Below the pieces are notes generated by a model that was not told where the DNA came from, searched no databases, and saw only the letters and a list, made by a program, of their open reading frames with translations. A stretch of DNA of 64,000 nucleotides from positions 112,487,241 to 112,551,240 of the forward strand of contig JASDDO010000016.1 of the NCBI GenBank assembly GCA_030015575.1, written 5' to 3'. The DNA comes from Agapanthus africanus (Eukaryota; Streptophyta; Magnoliopsida; Asparagales; Amaryllidaceae). Made by a program: the position numbers and the translations under genes. This document shows, piece after piece, positions 11,416-24,217 of this stretch (positions are counted from its first letter, which is position 1; each line of letters begins with the position of its first letter).

Positions 11416-14400
11416 ATGACTGGACTCAAGCTTCTACTAGATAAAAACAAACTGAATGGGACCAATTATAAAGACTGGCTGAGGAATCTGAAAATAGTCT
11501 TAACTTATGATAAAGTATCATATGTCCTCACGGCTTCAGCCCCGCCCGTCCCAGGTCCAAAATCCTCAGTTGCAGACATTGAAGCCCGCAAGACATGGGA
11601 CGCTGACTGTGCCACGGCAAAATGCCTCGCGCTTGCATCGATGGATAACACACATCAAAAGCAGCACGAGGATATGGACATTCACGGTATATTGCTCCAT
11701 ACAAAGGAGTTGTATGGAGAGCAATCCCGCGTATTACGATACGAAGCATCAAAGAAATTGTTTCAGATGCGAATGGCCCCTGGCACATCAGTAGGAGACC
11801 ATGTTCTGAAGATGATAGCTCTTATAGAAGAGCTTGAGGACCTTGGATGGACGATGGACAATGAACAATATATAGATATTATTCTGCAGTCCCTCCCCTC
11901 CACCTTTGCTCAATTCATAGTGAACATCAACATGCACGGACTCCCTGAACTCCTTAACATGTTAAGGAGTGCAGAGAGCATTATAAAGTCAGCAAAAACT
12001 CCCGTTATGACTGTTGGACAGTCTTCCTCTTCTCGCCCGAAAGCTAAGGCCAAGGGAAAGAAAAAGAAGAAGCCCACCAATCCTAAGGGTGGAGTTAAAA
12101 AGGTAAAGGGAAAGGAAAAGTCCAAAGCTGGAGACTCGGGGAAAGGCGAATGTTTTCATTGCCACAAGACAGGACATTGGAAGCGCAACTGCACGGAGTA
12201 CTTAAGTCTCAGGAAGAAGCATGGGGATGCTTCTGCTTCAGGTGCGTTTGTGACAGAAAACTGTTTTTCAATAAACTCTGCTTCCTGGGTATTGGATACC
12301 GGTTCAGGTTCTCACATTTGCAATTCTATGCAGGGGCTGAGAAATAGCAAAGTTTTGAAGACAGGTGACCATACTCTCCGCATCGGAAATGGTTCCAATG
12401 TACATACAGTCGCAGTGGGAGAGTATCACTTGGGGTTGCTATCTGGATGTATTTTTGTTTTGAATCCTTGTTATTTTGTACCCAATATGCTTTGTAATAT
12501 AATATCCGTTTCTTTGTTAGACAATGAAGGATATAATTTTGTATTGCAGAACAATGTTATGAACATTCACCTGAATCAAATGTTGGTTGGGTATGGTACG
12601 CTTAATAACGGAATATATGTCCTAAATCAACACACAGTTTTCAGTATACAAAACACTAATAAAAGAAAGCTTTCAGAATTAAATGAAGCATTTCTTTGGC
12701 ACTGTAGACTTGGTCATATTAACGAAACAAGACTAAACAAGTTACACAAAGATGGATATTTAAACTCTTTTGAATATAAATCTTATGCGACTTGCCAGTC
12801 TTGTATCAAGGGTAAAATGACCAAAACTCCGTTTACCGGACACGGAGAAAGGGCTACTGAGCTCCTAGGCCTCATACATAGTGATGTATGTGGGCCAATG
12901 TCTACACAGGCTAGAGGCGGTTTTTCATACTTCATTACGTTCACTGACGATTTCTCAAGATTCGGTCATGTATTTTTATTAAAGCACAAGTCTGAAGCTT
13001 TCGAGAAATTCATTGAATATAAACAAGAAGTAGAAAAAAAACCGGCTTGAGTACCAAGATGCTTCGATCAGATCGAGGTGGTGTGTATCTCAGTACAGAA
13101 TTTGCAAACTTCCTAAAAGAGAATGGGATTCTCTCTCAGCTCACTCCTTCTTACACACCACAGCACAACGGTGTGTCAGAACGTTGGAATAGGACCCTAT
13201 TAGATATGGTCCGGTCCATGATGAGTGACGCTGAGTTACCAGTCTCGTTTTGGGGGCATGCATTGGAGACTGCAGCATTTCTACTAAACAGGGTTCCAAC
13301 CAAAACCGTGTCTACCACGCCATATGAGATATGGCATGGGAAGAGACCATCTCTTAAGAGAATTAAGATTTGGGGTTGCCCGGCCTATGTTAAAAAGCAT
13401 AATCCGGACAAACTCGAGACACGGTCAGTCATGTGTAACTTTGTGGGATATCCAAAGAATTCTTATGGATATCTATTCTACCACAAAGAGGGACAAAAAG
13501 TGTTTGTTTCTCAGTATGCCACATTCTTAGAAAAAGAGTTTTTCACAGATAAAGATGATGGCAAGTTTGTGGATCTAGAAGAGGTTCTAGAAACACAAAC
13601 TACTAATGACGATTTGGTTGAACCGGCTGTTGCAATAGAAACAGAGGAACCTCGGCCACTCCGTAGGTCTGGTAGGACTTCTCGCCCACCGGAGAGGTAC
13701 TACGGTTTCCTCATTGATGGTGACGGAGAAGATTGCATCATGGATGATGATGATCCTACCAGTTTTCAGTAATCTATCACGAGTGGAGACTCTATGAAGT
13801 GGCTGGATGCCATAAGATCCGAAATGGAGTCTATGTACACCAACAAAGTATGGACTTTGGACATTGTACCCCCTGGGGTAAAACCCGTGGGATGCAAATG
13901 GATCTTTAAAAGAAAGATTGGTGTAGATGGGCAGGTAGAGACCTATAAGGCAAGACTTGTGGCGAAAGGTTTTCGTCAAAGACCAGGTTTGGACTATGAA
14001 GAAACTTTTTCGCCCGTAGCCATGCTTAAATCCATTCGGATCCTACTTGCTATTGTTGCTCACTACGACTATGAAATCTGGCAGATGGACGTTAAAACAG
14101 CATTTCTAAATGGAGATTTAGAAGAATGCGTTTATATGGAACAGCCAGAGGGGTTCATTGACAGTGGGAGCAGCGGGAAAGCATGTGGACTGCTAAAATC
14201 CATATATGGGTTAAAGCAGGCATCTCGGAGTTGGAACATTTGTTTCGATGATGTTATCAAAGAGTTTGATTTCATCAAAAATCCAGATGAACCTTGTGTT
14301 TATAAGAAGCTGTAGGAAGAGCTGTCACATTCCTCGTATTGTACGTGGATGACATTCTTCTGATAGGAAATGATATTCATATGCTACAGTCGGTCAAATC

Positions 14401-15328
14401 ATTCTTATCACTAAGGTTCTCCATGAAGGACCTGGGTGATGCCACATATATCCTGGGCATAAGGATCTATAGGGATAGATCCAAAAAGTTATTGGGATTG
14501 TCCCAAGCCAGGTACATCAACACCATCCGAAAAAGGTTTAGTATGGAAGACTCCAAGCGGGGTGCCTTACCCGCTTGCCATGGAGTCACTCTCTCCAAAG
14601 ATTCTTGTCCAAAGACCGATGAAGAGAGAGCTTGCATGAGCATTATACCCTATGCTTCGGCAGTAGGATCTATAATGTATGCGATGTTATATACATGCCC
14701 AGATGTAGCTTATGCACTTAGTGTTGTAAGAAGGTATCAATCCAATCCAGGGGAGAACTACTGGACAGCTGTGAAGAACATTCTTAAGTACTTACGAAGG
14801 ACTAAAGAATTGTTCTTGGTATATGGTAATACGGATCTCCAAATGGAGGCATTTACCGATTCGAGCTTCCAGAGCGATAAGGATGACAGCAAATCTATCT
14901 CAGGGTTTGTATTTACCCTCAATGGAGGGGCGGTAAGTTGGAAGATTTCCAAACAGGATACCGTTGCAGACTCTACGATGGAGGCTGAGTACATTGCTGC
15001 AAATGATGCCGCCAAGGAAGCCGTATGGATGAACAAGTTCGTCTCGGAGCTAGGAGTAGTTCCTACCATTATTGATCCAATACCCTTGTATTGTGATAAT
15101 AATGGGGCTATGGCGTTAGCCAAGGAGCCCAGGTCCCATCAGCGGTCCAGACACATCCTGAGGCGCTTTCATTTTATCCGGGAGATTGTAGATCGCCGCG
15201 AGATCGAGATTAAGAGAGTAGACACAAAGAATAACGCCGCGGATCCATTCACCAAGGCCCTCCCTCAGCCGCAGCATGAGCGACTTTTTGAGATGTTGGG
15301 TATGAGATACGCCAATAACTGGCCTTAG
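11416..15328 (+). pseudogene. Copia 1 gag-pol, broken
   Basis: Ty1/copia gag-pol polyprotein region starting at ATG 11416 (MTGLKLLLDKNKL). Domains in order: gag (about 11416-12000), a lysine-rich stretch, CCHC zinc knuckle CFHCHKTGHWKRNC (about 12150-12192), protease with WVLDTGSGSHI (about 12285), gag-pre-integrase HCRLGHINETRL (about 12700), integrase core with HSDVCGP and RSDRGG (about 12870-13200), reverse transcriptase starting near VKPVGCKWIFKRK (about 13880) with YVDDILL (about 14342), and RNase H with ADSTMEAEYIAA (about 14965). The domain order INT-RT-RH defines Ty1/copia. About three breaks interrupt the frame, so it is a recently broken copy. Confidence 0.92.
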
Positions 15329-15330
15329 TG

Positions 15331-15342
15331 CAAGTGGGAGAT
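15331..15342 (+). other. Polypurine tract of copia 1
   Basis: CAAGTGGGAGAT sits immediately before the 3' LTR and just after the gag-pol stop. Confidence 0.88.
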
Positions 15343-17425
15343 TGTTGGATATATGTATGCCCTAGAGGCCATTATATAATAGTGGATGTATCTATACATG
15401 TATATATATATATTCAGTATGCATTATTGCTCGACATGATAGTATGCTATCTGGTTCTTCTTTATCTGACATGTTGATTTGATCATGCTTTTATTCATTC
15501 ATACATGCTGATAATGCCCTGAGGATATCGGCTTGACTACTCTGATTATGATGGAGATTATACTAGTGGGACATCTGTAGTCTATAAGCATATCCTGAAA
15601 AGTCCCTAGTTGTAGGTATATCGAGACGGGGCATTGATATACCAGAGTAGACTAGCGTATATGATACTAGACCTATACGATGGGCGATGAATGTTCCCAC
15701 ATTCATCGATGTTTGACATCAAGATCATATACGGGTGCTCAGTGGTGACTGGGTACACTGGACGGACTCATCGAGAACTCCTATATGGAATTATATCTAT
15801 CGTCGGATAGCAGTTCTCAGGTGACACTGGTACAGGTTAGTCTGTAGACCCACGATCGTCATAGAGTCTTGTGTGTTCTCCCACTGTACTTTGATTGCCA
15901 CCCTACCACGGCTCTACTGAGTCGTGCAAACAGGTGGCCGTTGGGTACAGTCCCGAGACACACGAAGGCGATGAGCGATAGGAGGGGTTTCGTCTCTCCC
16001 GGTATTGGGAGTTGATGCTGTGCTGTGCCCGACTGGTTATATCAGTAAGTCCCTGGCCAGGGCTGCTGAGATTTGCTGATAAGTGTTATCAATAGTTTCT
16101 CGATCTGTTATAGACCATTCACCGGCACGACTTATTGAGTTATTGGGGTCGACGTGACCATCCCTAGGCTCGATATGCAGCATATCTGACGAAGAGACCG
16201 GACTGTACGGTAGTGTTGCTAGATGGCTCGACGGGAGTTGTAGCAGGTTCGCTTGTTTTCTTCTGATCGCTCAATACCCGGGTGGCCGTTACGTTTAGCT
16301 GACTGCTTGCGGCTTGGGGGTGCTTGATATGATCATCACCCACTGCCGGCGTATTGACGAGTCTTAGAGTCCCACAAAGGAGTTACCTAGTCCAGGCGAA
16401 ACGTTGTGGTGCGCGTATGCGATATGCGCATAGACCCGATTAAAATGCGCGTATGGGATACCGTATATTGATCGGGCGGCTTGCTTTTGGTGGGGTCATA
16501 TGTGATATGGCCGGATTGATAAATCAAGTGTTGATTTATCATTTAACCATTAGTTTTATCACTTGAAACCTTTTCTTGTTCATGATGGATGTATGCATGC
16601 ATGTATGCTATCTTTCTTTTAGTTTCATGCACATATGGATATACATACATACATACACCATCTATCATGGTTGATTACACATGGAAAATGGTGGCAATAT
16701 AAGACTCACACCATGGATAAATATATGGATTATTATTTGATTTTGTGTTTAAAACAAAATGGAAAAGGAAAGGATAATTCTTGACTTGTTTCTACACTCT
16801 TCTTAACCTAACCATCCTCACCTACCCTTAACCTTGGATTAAACTTTCCTTCTATGTTTTAAACTCTAATTAAATAATAACTCAAACATTTAACCATGGT
16901 TTGAGATGAGAAGAAATAAAATATATATAGATATATTTCATTTCTTTTCCAAGGTTAATCTTTTCTCTTCTTCAAAAGAAAAGCCATCATCTTTCTCCTC
17001 CTTCTTCCTTTGCTCTCTAGTTTCTTCTAGTGAGCAAATCACACATCAAGAAAGGTTTTTGAAGTGAGAATCATAACCAAAACATCATTCTACACAAGTT
17101 TAGCCAACTTGTTTAGAGTGTTCTCTTCATTTCTCATCTTGACAAGTGAAGTTGCAAGCTTGGACTAGGAGCTTCGGGTGGATCTTCGTGGACACTAGAA
17201 GACTTCAAGAGAACCTTCCTCCAACACTCAAGAGGCCTAAGAGTCCAGCGAAGGGAGTTACAAAGGTTGCAGTCTTGAAACCCTAGCTTTTGTCGTTTGT
17301 AAAATCATGAAACCCTAATTTTCTAGGATAAGATCCTTTGTATGCTTGCTAAGCACCATAAAAACTTGAACTTTGTGACATGTGATGCTTCCAAACTCTA
17401 CATAGGGTGCTAGGTAAACCTAACA
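15343..17425 (+). repeat. 3' LTR of copia 1
   Basis: 2083 bp, TGTTGG to CTAACA, about 98% identical by eye to the 5' LTR. It is followed by the target duplication AGGTT at 17426-17430. Confidence 0.95.
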
Positions 17426-17430
17426 AGGTT

Positions 17431-17545
17431 AATGGTACGATCCGGGATTTTTAGTGCGCGGTGGTGCCGGTTCTAATTTTTAGAAAAGTTTCGTTTCCGC
17501 ATTCCGGCGTCGGATTGACGGCCGGGGCGCCGCCGTGCACTTACA
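17431..17545 (+). repeat. 3' LTR of copia D, last part
   Basis: Continues the LTR interrupted at 6849. It aligns to the end of the copia 3 LTR, sharing GATCC near the start, TTTCCGC in the middle and a terminal GTG-ACTTACA-like end. Tat-element coding sequence begins directly after it, which sets the junction at 17545/17546. Confidence 0.72.
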
Positions 17546-19494
17546 AAATGCACCTGGCGACTGCCCCACTACTCACCCGGCCAATTGAGGGAGACGAGAT
17601 ATCAATGTATTTAGCGGTGTCCGATCAGGCTGCAAGCTCGGTGCTCGTCCGAGAAGTCAAAGGAGTCCAGAAGCCGGTCTACTACGTAAGCCACTTCTTT
17701 AAGGAGGCGGAAACAAGGTACCCGTCCATAGAAAAGATTGTCTTGGCGCCTGTCGTAGCCTCAAGGAAACTATGGCACTACTTCCAGGCACACACCATCT
17801 TCGTTCACACAGAGCGTCCTTTAGGGGATATTCTCGCCTCCCCCGAGGCTTCTGGTCGTTTGGAGAAGTGGAGGTAGGAGTTATCTCAATTCGAAATCAA
17901 ATACGCCCTAAGGCAGGCTATCAAGGCACAAGTCCTGGGCGATTTTATTGTCGAATGCACAATCCCCAACAAGGAGGCGGTGTTAGTGCCGGCCCCTGGA
18001 TCTCAACCCTCGATCAAAGAGAGGCCCGACTCCATCCCCGATTGGGTCCTTTACGTCGATGGGTCGTCAACCAAGGATGGATGTGGTGCCGGCCTCATCA
18101 TTCGAGGCTCGAACGAGAAAGAGATGGAGTCTTCTTCGAAGCTCGGGTTCAAAGCATCAAACAACGCCGCGGAGTACGAGGCCTTGCTAGCTGGACTATG
18201 AATCGCCTCCGGAGTGGGGCTGAAGACGATATGAATCCACAGTGACACCGCCCTAGTCGTAGGCCAGGTGACTGGCCGTTTCGAGGCACGGGAGCCTCTG
18301 ATGGTGAAATATTTAGCCAAGTTAAGAAGACTGCGAAAAGACTTCGACGAAGTTCAAGTAGAGAAGATCCCCCGGCACCTAGACGCCAAGGCCGAGGCTC
18401 TGAGCAAGCTAGCTTCCATTTATACGGCCAACAACAAGAGAAATATCATCTTCGAGGTCTTTCCACGCCCCAGCATAGAAAAAAGAGCGACAACACTTCA
18501 AGTTTACGCTGCCCGGGAAAAAGACCGGGATTGGAGGAAGCCCCTCGTAGAATTCCTGAAGGAGGGTACGCTCCCAGAAGATCGAGGGGAAGCACGCCGC
18601 CTCCGAGCCAAAGCCCGCCATTTCGTTTGGAGCAGTGGAAACCTCTACAAGAAATCCTTCACTCAACCTCTACTTCGGTGCGTCGACCCCTACGAGGCCG
18701 ACTATATCCTCCGTGAGGTCCATAAAGGGGTCGGCGGAGCGCATCAAGGGGCCGCACCTTAGTCCAGAAGATGGTACTCCATGGATACTATTGGACGACC
18801 ATCCATCAAGACGCTCAGAAGCTCGTCGGAAGGTGCAAGAGCTACCAACTCCGTGGAAGCATACCCTATCTTCCGGCTACTGAGCTAACGGCCCTGACCT
18901 CCCCATGGTCGTTTGTCCAGTGGGGAATGGACATGATAGGACAACTCCCTACTGTTACGGGCGGTCTCAAATACATCCTCGTCACGGTGGACTACTTTAC
19001 GATGTGGATAGAGACCGTCCCCATCAGAAAACCGGATGCCACCAAGACCATCAAGTTCTTGCAGAACAACATAATATTCTGGTTCGGGATCCCGAGGTGT
19101 ATCGTTACCGACCATGGGACGAATTTTGAAAACGACAAAGTTGAAGGATTCTGCAGCGAATACAATATACTGATGAAGTTTGCTGTGGTCGCGCATCCCC
19201 AATGCAACGGGCAGGCCGAGGTCGCTAACCGAGACGTCATTCGAGGTTTTCGAACTCGCCTGGAAGGATGGTAGGGCAGTTGGGTCGACGAATTATCCTG
19301 GGTTTTATGGGCCTTGCGCACATCGAAGAAGACCCTCACTGGAAAGACCCCTTTTAGCCTCTGCTACGGCACCGAAGCGATGGTCCCAGCAGAGATCGGG
19401 CTGTCCAGTTACAGAGTCGAGCACTTTGACGATGAAGCAAACACCTCGGGCCTCCGGACTAATTTGGACATCTTGTTGGAGATGCGGGACCGGG
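17546..19494 (+). pseudogene. Tat-lineage Ty3/gypsy pol fragment: RNase H, second RNase H, integrase
   Basis: The first coding block is a gypsy-type RNase H (LATAPLLTRPIEGDE, then YLAVSDQAASSVLVRE and YYVSHFFKEAETRYPSIEK; about 17550-17875). Next comes an archaeal-type RNase H (LYVDGSSTKDGCGAGLII near 18050 and NNAAEYEALLAGL near 18163), the mark of the Tat lineage (Ogre, Retand and Grande kin). Then comes the integrase: zinc-finger region (about 18640-18870), core with VQWGMDMIGQLP (about 18917) and ITDHGTNFEN-like IVTDHGTNFEND (about 19100). Reverse transcriptase, protease and gag would lie left of copia D, outside the window. Copia 2 interrupts the integrase at 19494; the matching C-terminal part is at 56909. 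The copy is old, with several breaks. The apparent start at 17461 lies in LTR sequence and is not a gene start. Confidence 0.88.
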
Positions 19495-21537
19495 TGTTGG
19501 ATATTTGTATGCCCTAGAGGCCATTATATGATAGTGTATGTACCGGTATGTGTGTGTGTGTGTGTATTCAGGGGACATTCTTGCTCGACATGATAGTATG
19601 CTATCTGGTTGCACTTTATCTTGATATGTTCATTTGATCATGCTTTCACTCACTTGGTACATGTTGATATAGCCCTTAGGATATGCTTGACTACTGAGAT
19701 TATGATGCGGATCATACTAGTGGGACATGTATAGCATATAAGCATATCCTTGAAATGTTCCTAGTCGTGGGTGTATCGATATCACCAGAGTAGACTAGCG
19801 TATACGTTATTTGTCCCATATGATGGGCGATGGATGATCCCATATCCATTGGTGTGGTGACACCAAAGACCATATACGGGTGCTCGGTGAGATTGGGTAC
19901 TCTGAACGGACTCGCCGAGAACTCCTATATGGTATTATATCTATCGTCGGATAGCAGTTCTCAGGCGACAGTGGTACATGTTAGTCTGTAGACCCGAGAT
20001 CATCTAGAGTCTTGTGTGTCCTCCCACTGTACTTTGATCTCCACCCTACGACGGCTCTACTGAGTCGTGCAAACAGGTGGATTTGGGTACAGGCCCGAGG
20101 CACATGGAGGTAATGAGCGATAGGATGGGTTTCGTCTATCCCGGTATAGGGGGTTGATGTTGCGCTATGTACGATTGTCTATAACATGAAGTCCCTGGCC
20201 AGGGCTGCTGAGATTTACTGATAAGTGCTATCAGTAGTTTCTCGATCTGTTATTACCCATATACCGACATAACTTATTGGGTTAATAGGGTCGATTATAC
20301 CACCCTTATACTCGATATGCAGCACATTTGACGAAGAGACCGGACTTTACGGTAAGTGTTACCAGTTGGCTCGACGGGAGTTTTAGCAGGTTCGCTTGTG
20401 TTTCTTCTGATCGCTCAATACCTAGGATCCGTTACGTACAGCTTATGCCACTGACGATTTGTGGGCATGCGATGTGATCACTGCCTACTGCTAGCGTATT
20501 GACGAGTCTTCGAGTCCCATAAAGGGGTCTCCTAGCTCAGGCGATATGATGTGGGGTGCATATGAGATATGCGAGGGAGCTCGATTAAATGCGTGTAGTT
20601 GATACCATATTTTAATCGGGCGTTTACTATTGGACGGGTCGTATGTGATATGACCGGGTTATTAAATCAAGTGTTGATTTAATATTAAGTCCATTAGCTC
20701 ATTTATTAAAACCTATTTCTTTATGATGCATGCATGAGTGTATGTATATGTTGATATGGATGCACACATGCAAGCAAACATGTGTCATGGTTGATGATAC
20801 ATTGGTGGTGGCAATGAAAGACTCACATGCTAACATATTTAGATATTTTGATTATTTGAGAAAAGCAAAATGGGAACAAAATCATGGTTAACTATTCAAC
20901 TCTTTTGAGTTGATAAAAGTCAATGGTTTCATTGCCCATGGTTTTATAGCCCATGGTTTTTGCTTAACCTCAAGTCACAAAATATCTAGATATCTGGTGA
21001 CCATATTTTAGCATGACATAATTCACTTACTCTCTTGTGATTATGCTGAGTTTATCATTATTCACTTGAGTCAAGTTTAGCCATCATCTTCTTCCTCTCT
21101 CTCTCCTTCAAGCTCTCTAGGTTTTCAAAAGAAAAAGAAGAAATTAAAAGGAAAAGGTTTTTAAGTGAAATCCAAACCCACATCACCAATCTATACTAGT
21201 CTAGCCCATTAGTGTAGCTTGTTTGCTCCACTTCTTCATAAATCAAGTGAAGCTAGGAGCTTGAGCAAACGGATTTCGTGGTGGATCATCGTGGGCTTGG
21301 AAGGATTCAGGCGAACCGGTTCAAACCCCACTCTATCCAAGGAATCAAGGAGGAGGTCTACAAAGGTTGTATTTCTCTCCACTAAGTGTTAAACACTTCT
21401 TAGTATGAGATACTACTTGTTCTTACTCTATTTTTCTAGTTCGATTCATGGTTGGTATTGTTTAGCAGCCCCTAAAATTTTAATATAGCATGTGTGATGC
21501 AACCCAAAACCTAGAATGGTGCTAGAGAATCCCTACA
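19495..21537 (+). repeat. 5' LTR of copia 2
   Basis: TGTTGGATATTTG to CCCTACA, 2043 bp. It has a (TG)n run near 19548-19564, where the 3' LTR instead has a long (TA)n run. Confidence 0.92.
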
Positions 21538-21538
21538 G

Positions 21539-21550
21539 TGGTATCAGAGC
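21539..21550 (+). other. Primer-binding site of copia 2 (tRNA-Met)
   Basis: TGGTATCAGAGC follows the LTR end by one base, as in copia 1 and copia 3. Confidence 0.92.
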
Positions 21551-23215
21551 CAAGATAGAAACTAAGACGATGTTAGATTAATTATGAAACCGAAATAACT
21601 CCGATATAACGATTTTCTGGAACCCTAAATAATGCTCTCTGTCGATTTTAAAACGGGCTCGAAAATTTTTTTTAGCAACTACAGAATCTTGTATGTGATG
21701 CATATAGAGCACAGAACAAAATTGAGGCAATTCCCTCAGATTTCACCCGAGAACAAGCCCCTCAAAACCAACCAGGCTATCCATTTGTGCCCAGAATCAC
21801 CTCGATTTGTTCCTGTACTCTGGTCTGTAGATTTTGGGGTTTCAGGATTGTTTGTTTAGGACAAAATTTCATATGATGCTAATTTTGCTTAGGGGCTTAT
21901 TCGGAGTATTTCGTAGTCATAATTTTAACATTGTTTTGGTAACTTGGACGAAGTTAAACAGTTCGAACGAACATCACACACCACCTCATTACCCTCGCTG
22001 GAAATTTTCCAAGTGTTGGAATTTTCAAAGTTAAATATATTTGAATGTTCATGCAAGTAACCCTATGGACCCTCTAGAGGAACATAACCCTAACTCGATT
22101 CTATAACAATGGAACCGTGGCTAAACCTTAGGGTTTGCCGTAGTCCTGTGGCGCCATAGGTGAGGCAAGGGTTGACCCTTCTACGTTGGTCCATAGGCAC
22201 TGTTGCACGTTTTTGGGTATTTTAGGTTTGCTCAAGTGTTGAGCTCTCGGGGCAATTTGGGCGTGTTTCTTGACTCGATCGAAATATTTAACATTGTCTA
22301 GATATTTATGAATGTGATACAATAATTGGAATCTACACTAATTAGTTTTGTGAAAAGTAATTAGTTGTGTGTAAATCTAATATTTTTGTCTCGGTAGAAT
22401 CGGGAATCTTGTTGAATTCCCCGACATCTTTTGAAAAGGTGTTTTCATAGTTGAGACCTAAATATATGATTTGCATTCTTAGGCATGAAATCCAGAATAT
22501 GTGATATTCCAGGTTTATGATGTCTAAAGGCATTATTGATTCCAATTGTTGTAGTTTTTCACTTTCTTTTCTGCGACCGTAAGTGTAGTATGTGGTGTAT
22601 CTCCGGTTTCGTTGCTATACATTAACGACAATTGGGGTACGCATACTTACTTACGTTGATGGTATGTGATATTGTGTGTTGCTGAGATATGATGTACATG
22701 ATCGCCGTGAATGAATGGCCTGAGGTTTTATGTGAGATTAGAGTTTTTCTTTTCATTCATATAAAATTAAATGTATGTAATATTATTTTATTGATGCACT
22801 TCCGAGTTGAGGATGTTGTCACCATTGTTTTATATTATTTACTTTTCCGCATTAGGATAGACCCAAGGAGGGGAGCACAAGTGACCGGGTTATAGGGTTT
22901 AGTAGGAGGCCATCTCGAGGAGTCGAGACCGGGTCTCCTAAACTCTAGAATTGGTAGGGTCACTTGCCGCTCTCGTAGGGGTCTAGGGGTGTGGGCTTGG
23001 CTATTCATCGCGACCGTGAAATCCGTATTTTCAATTGTTGGCTAAATACAAAATACGGACCTCCTTGTATATCCTGTATTTTCATATATATGGTTCTGCT
23101 GTTGATATTTTGTGATGTGATTACTTGATATGTTGAGACAAATGATTTATTATATATATGTTATATAATAAACGTTGCTTATGTTTTGCATCCGCGCTGG
23201 CCCCGACCCGCTATG

Positions 23216-23238
23216 CCGTTAGTTAAGTAACCTAACGG
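23216..23238 (+). other. Conserved leader hairpin, copia 2
   Basis: CCGTTAG and CTAACGG with a 9-base loop, identical to the copia 1 hairpin although the leader around it has diverged. Confidence 0.65.
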
Positions 23239-24217
23239 TACATAACTGGATATTATGGCGAATGCGGATGGCATAAGCGTACGTTCTATTTTCGTTTCTT
23301 TTCTATAATGGCTTAAGGACTTAAATGATGAGACTACATTAATAAGATTAATGTAAACAAAAAGAAACCTAAAAGGATGTTGTAGAATCAGATTTGAAAC
23401 CTACTCGATTTTTTGTGAAAAAGCAAGTTTTTCAAATTGCGGAGCTTGAGCCAATCCTTTTAAACCATTAGATTCTACAACGGTATCAAGTTCAAAAAAT
23501 TAAAGGTTTTATTAAAAACTATTCGCAACCTTCCATCATTTTAGGAAGTAGAGTACTTAGTATTCGTGCTACGTATGTTGACTTTATCCAATGCGTAGTG
23601 TACGGTAGCTAAGTGATGTCTTCCTACACGGCATATGATGCAATTAATTAGGGTAGTCATATGATTATGTTGACTATAGCCAAGGGTCATGTGAGTGGGT
23701 CTAATTAATCATGAAATGATGGGTAGAACTTGACTGGTACTTATGATATGTTGACCGTAGCCCAGGTCATAAGTGCTAGGGGTAAAAACCATATCGAGAG
23801 TTTCAAGAGTTGAAATTTGCAATGAGATTGCATACCTTCTATATGATAGTAGGGTCTCGATCCAACCATGAGCAAAAGTTGCTCCTAGGAGCGTTTTGCA
23901 CTTTACAATTAGCTAACTCATTAGGTGTCTAGAAAGGTGTCAACGGGGCTACGCCTCTGGGAAAATGAGGTTTATTTTAATTAGGTTCGTGCGAAAGCAA
24001 GGGGAACCTCCCTCAGAAGTACCGGCACTGGTCTGGCTGAACGGTTAGCGAAGTTGTAGAATATAATTAATCCTGGCTAAATTTTCTTTTTAAGGTTTGA
24101 AGGAAAATTTGATAAAAGCAGTGGGAGACATCGATTAGATAAGATAATAAACCAATCTGATCTTTGCAAGAGCTTTCGCATAGTATATTCTTTTCTCTCT
24201 CCTAATGGCAGATAACC

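Larger units (their letters stand above)
6850..17425 (+). mobile_element. Copia 1: full-length Ty1/copia element, broken
   Basis: Full-length 10.6 kb Ty1/copia element: 5' LTR 6850-8950, tRNA-Met primer site 8952-8963, 2.5 kb leader, gag-pol 11416-15328, polypurine tract 15331-15342, 3' LTR 15343-17425. The LTRs start TGTTGG and end CTAACA. A perfect 5-bp target duplication AGGTT (6845-6849 and 17426-17430) shows it arrived as one unit in the LTR of copia D. I count about 42 differences between the two roughly 2.09 kb LTRs (about 2%). With the often used rice rate of 1.3e-8 per site per year that is under one million years, but the rate for this species is unknown. The coding region has about three breaks, so this copy looks defective. 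Confidence 0.95.
21538..24217 (+). other. Long non-coding leader of copia 2
   Basis: About 2.7 kb with no credible ORF, collinear with the copia 1 leader. It has the module shared with the LARD-like element (about 22050-22300, with the hairpin GCTCAA-GTG-TTGAGC), the hairpin at 23216-23238, the three TTGAC-type repeats near 23577, 23670 and 23750, the GAAA loop near 23993, and a pyrimidine tract with CAG at about 24210 just before the gag ATG. Confidence 0.72.

Noticed and set aside
17461-17545. In-frame ATG and protein-like start ahead of the Tat RNase H
   Set aside because: These bases are the end of the copia D LTR; the frame is open there by chance.
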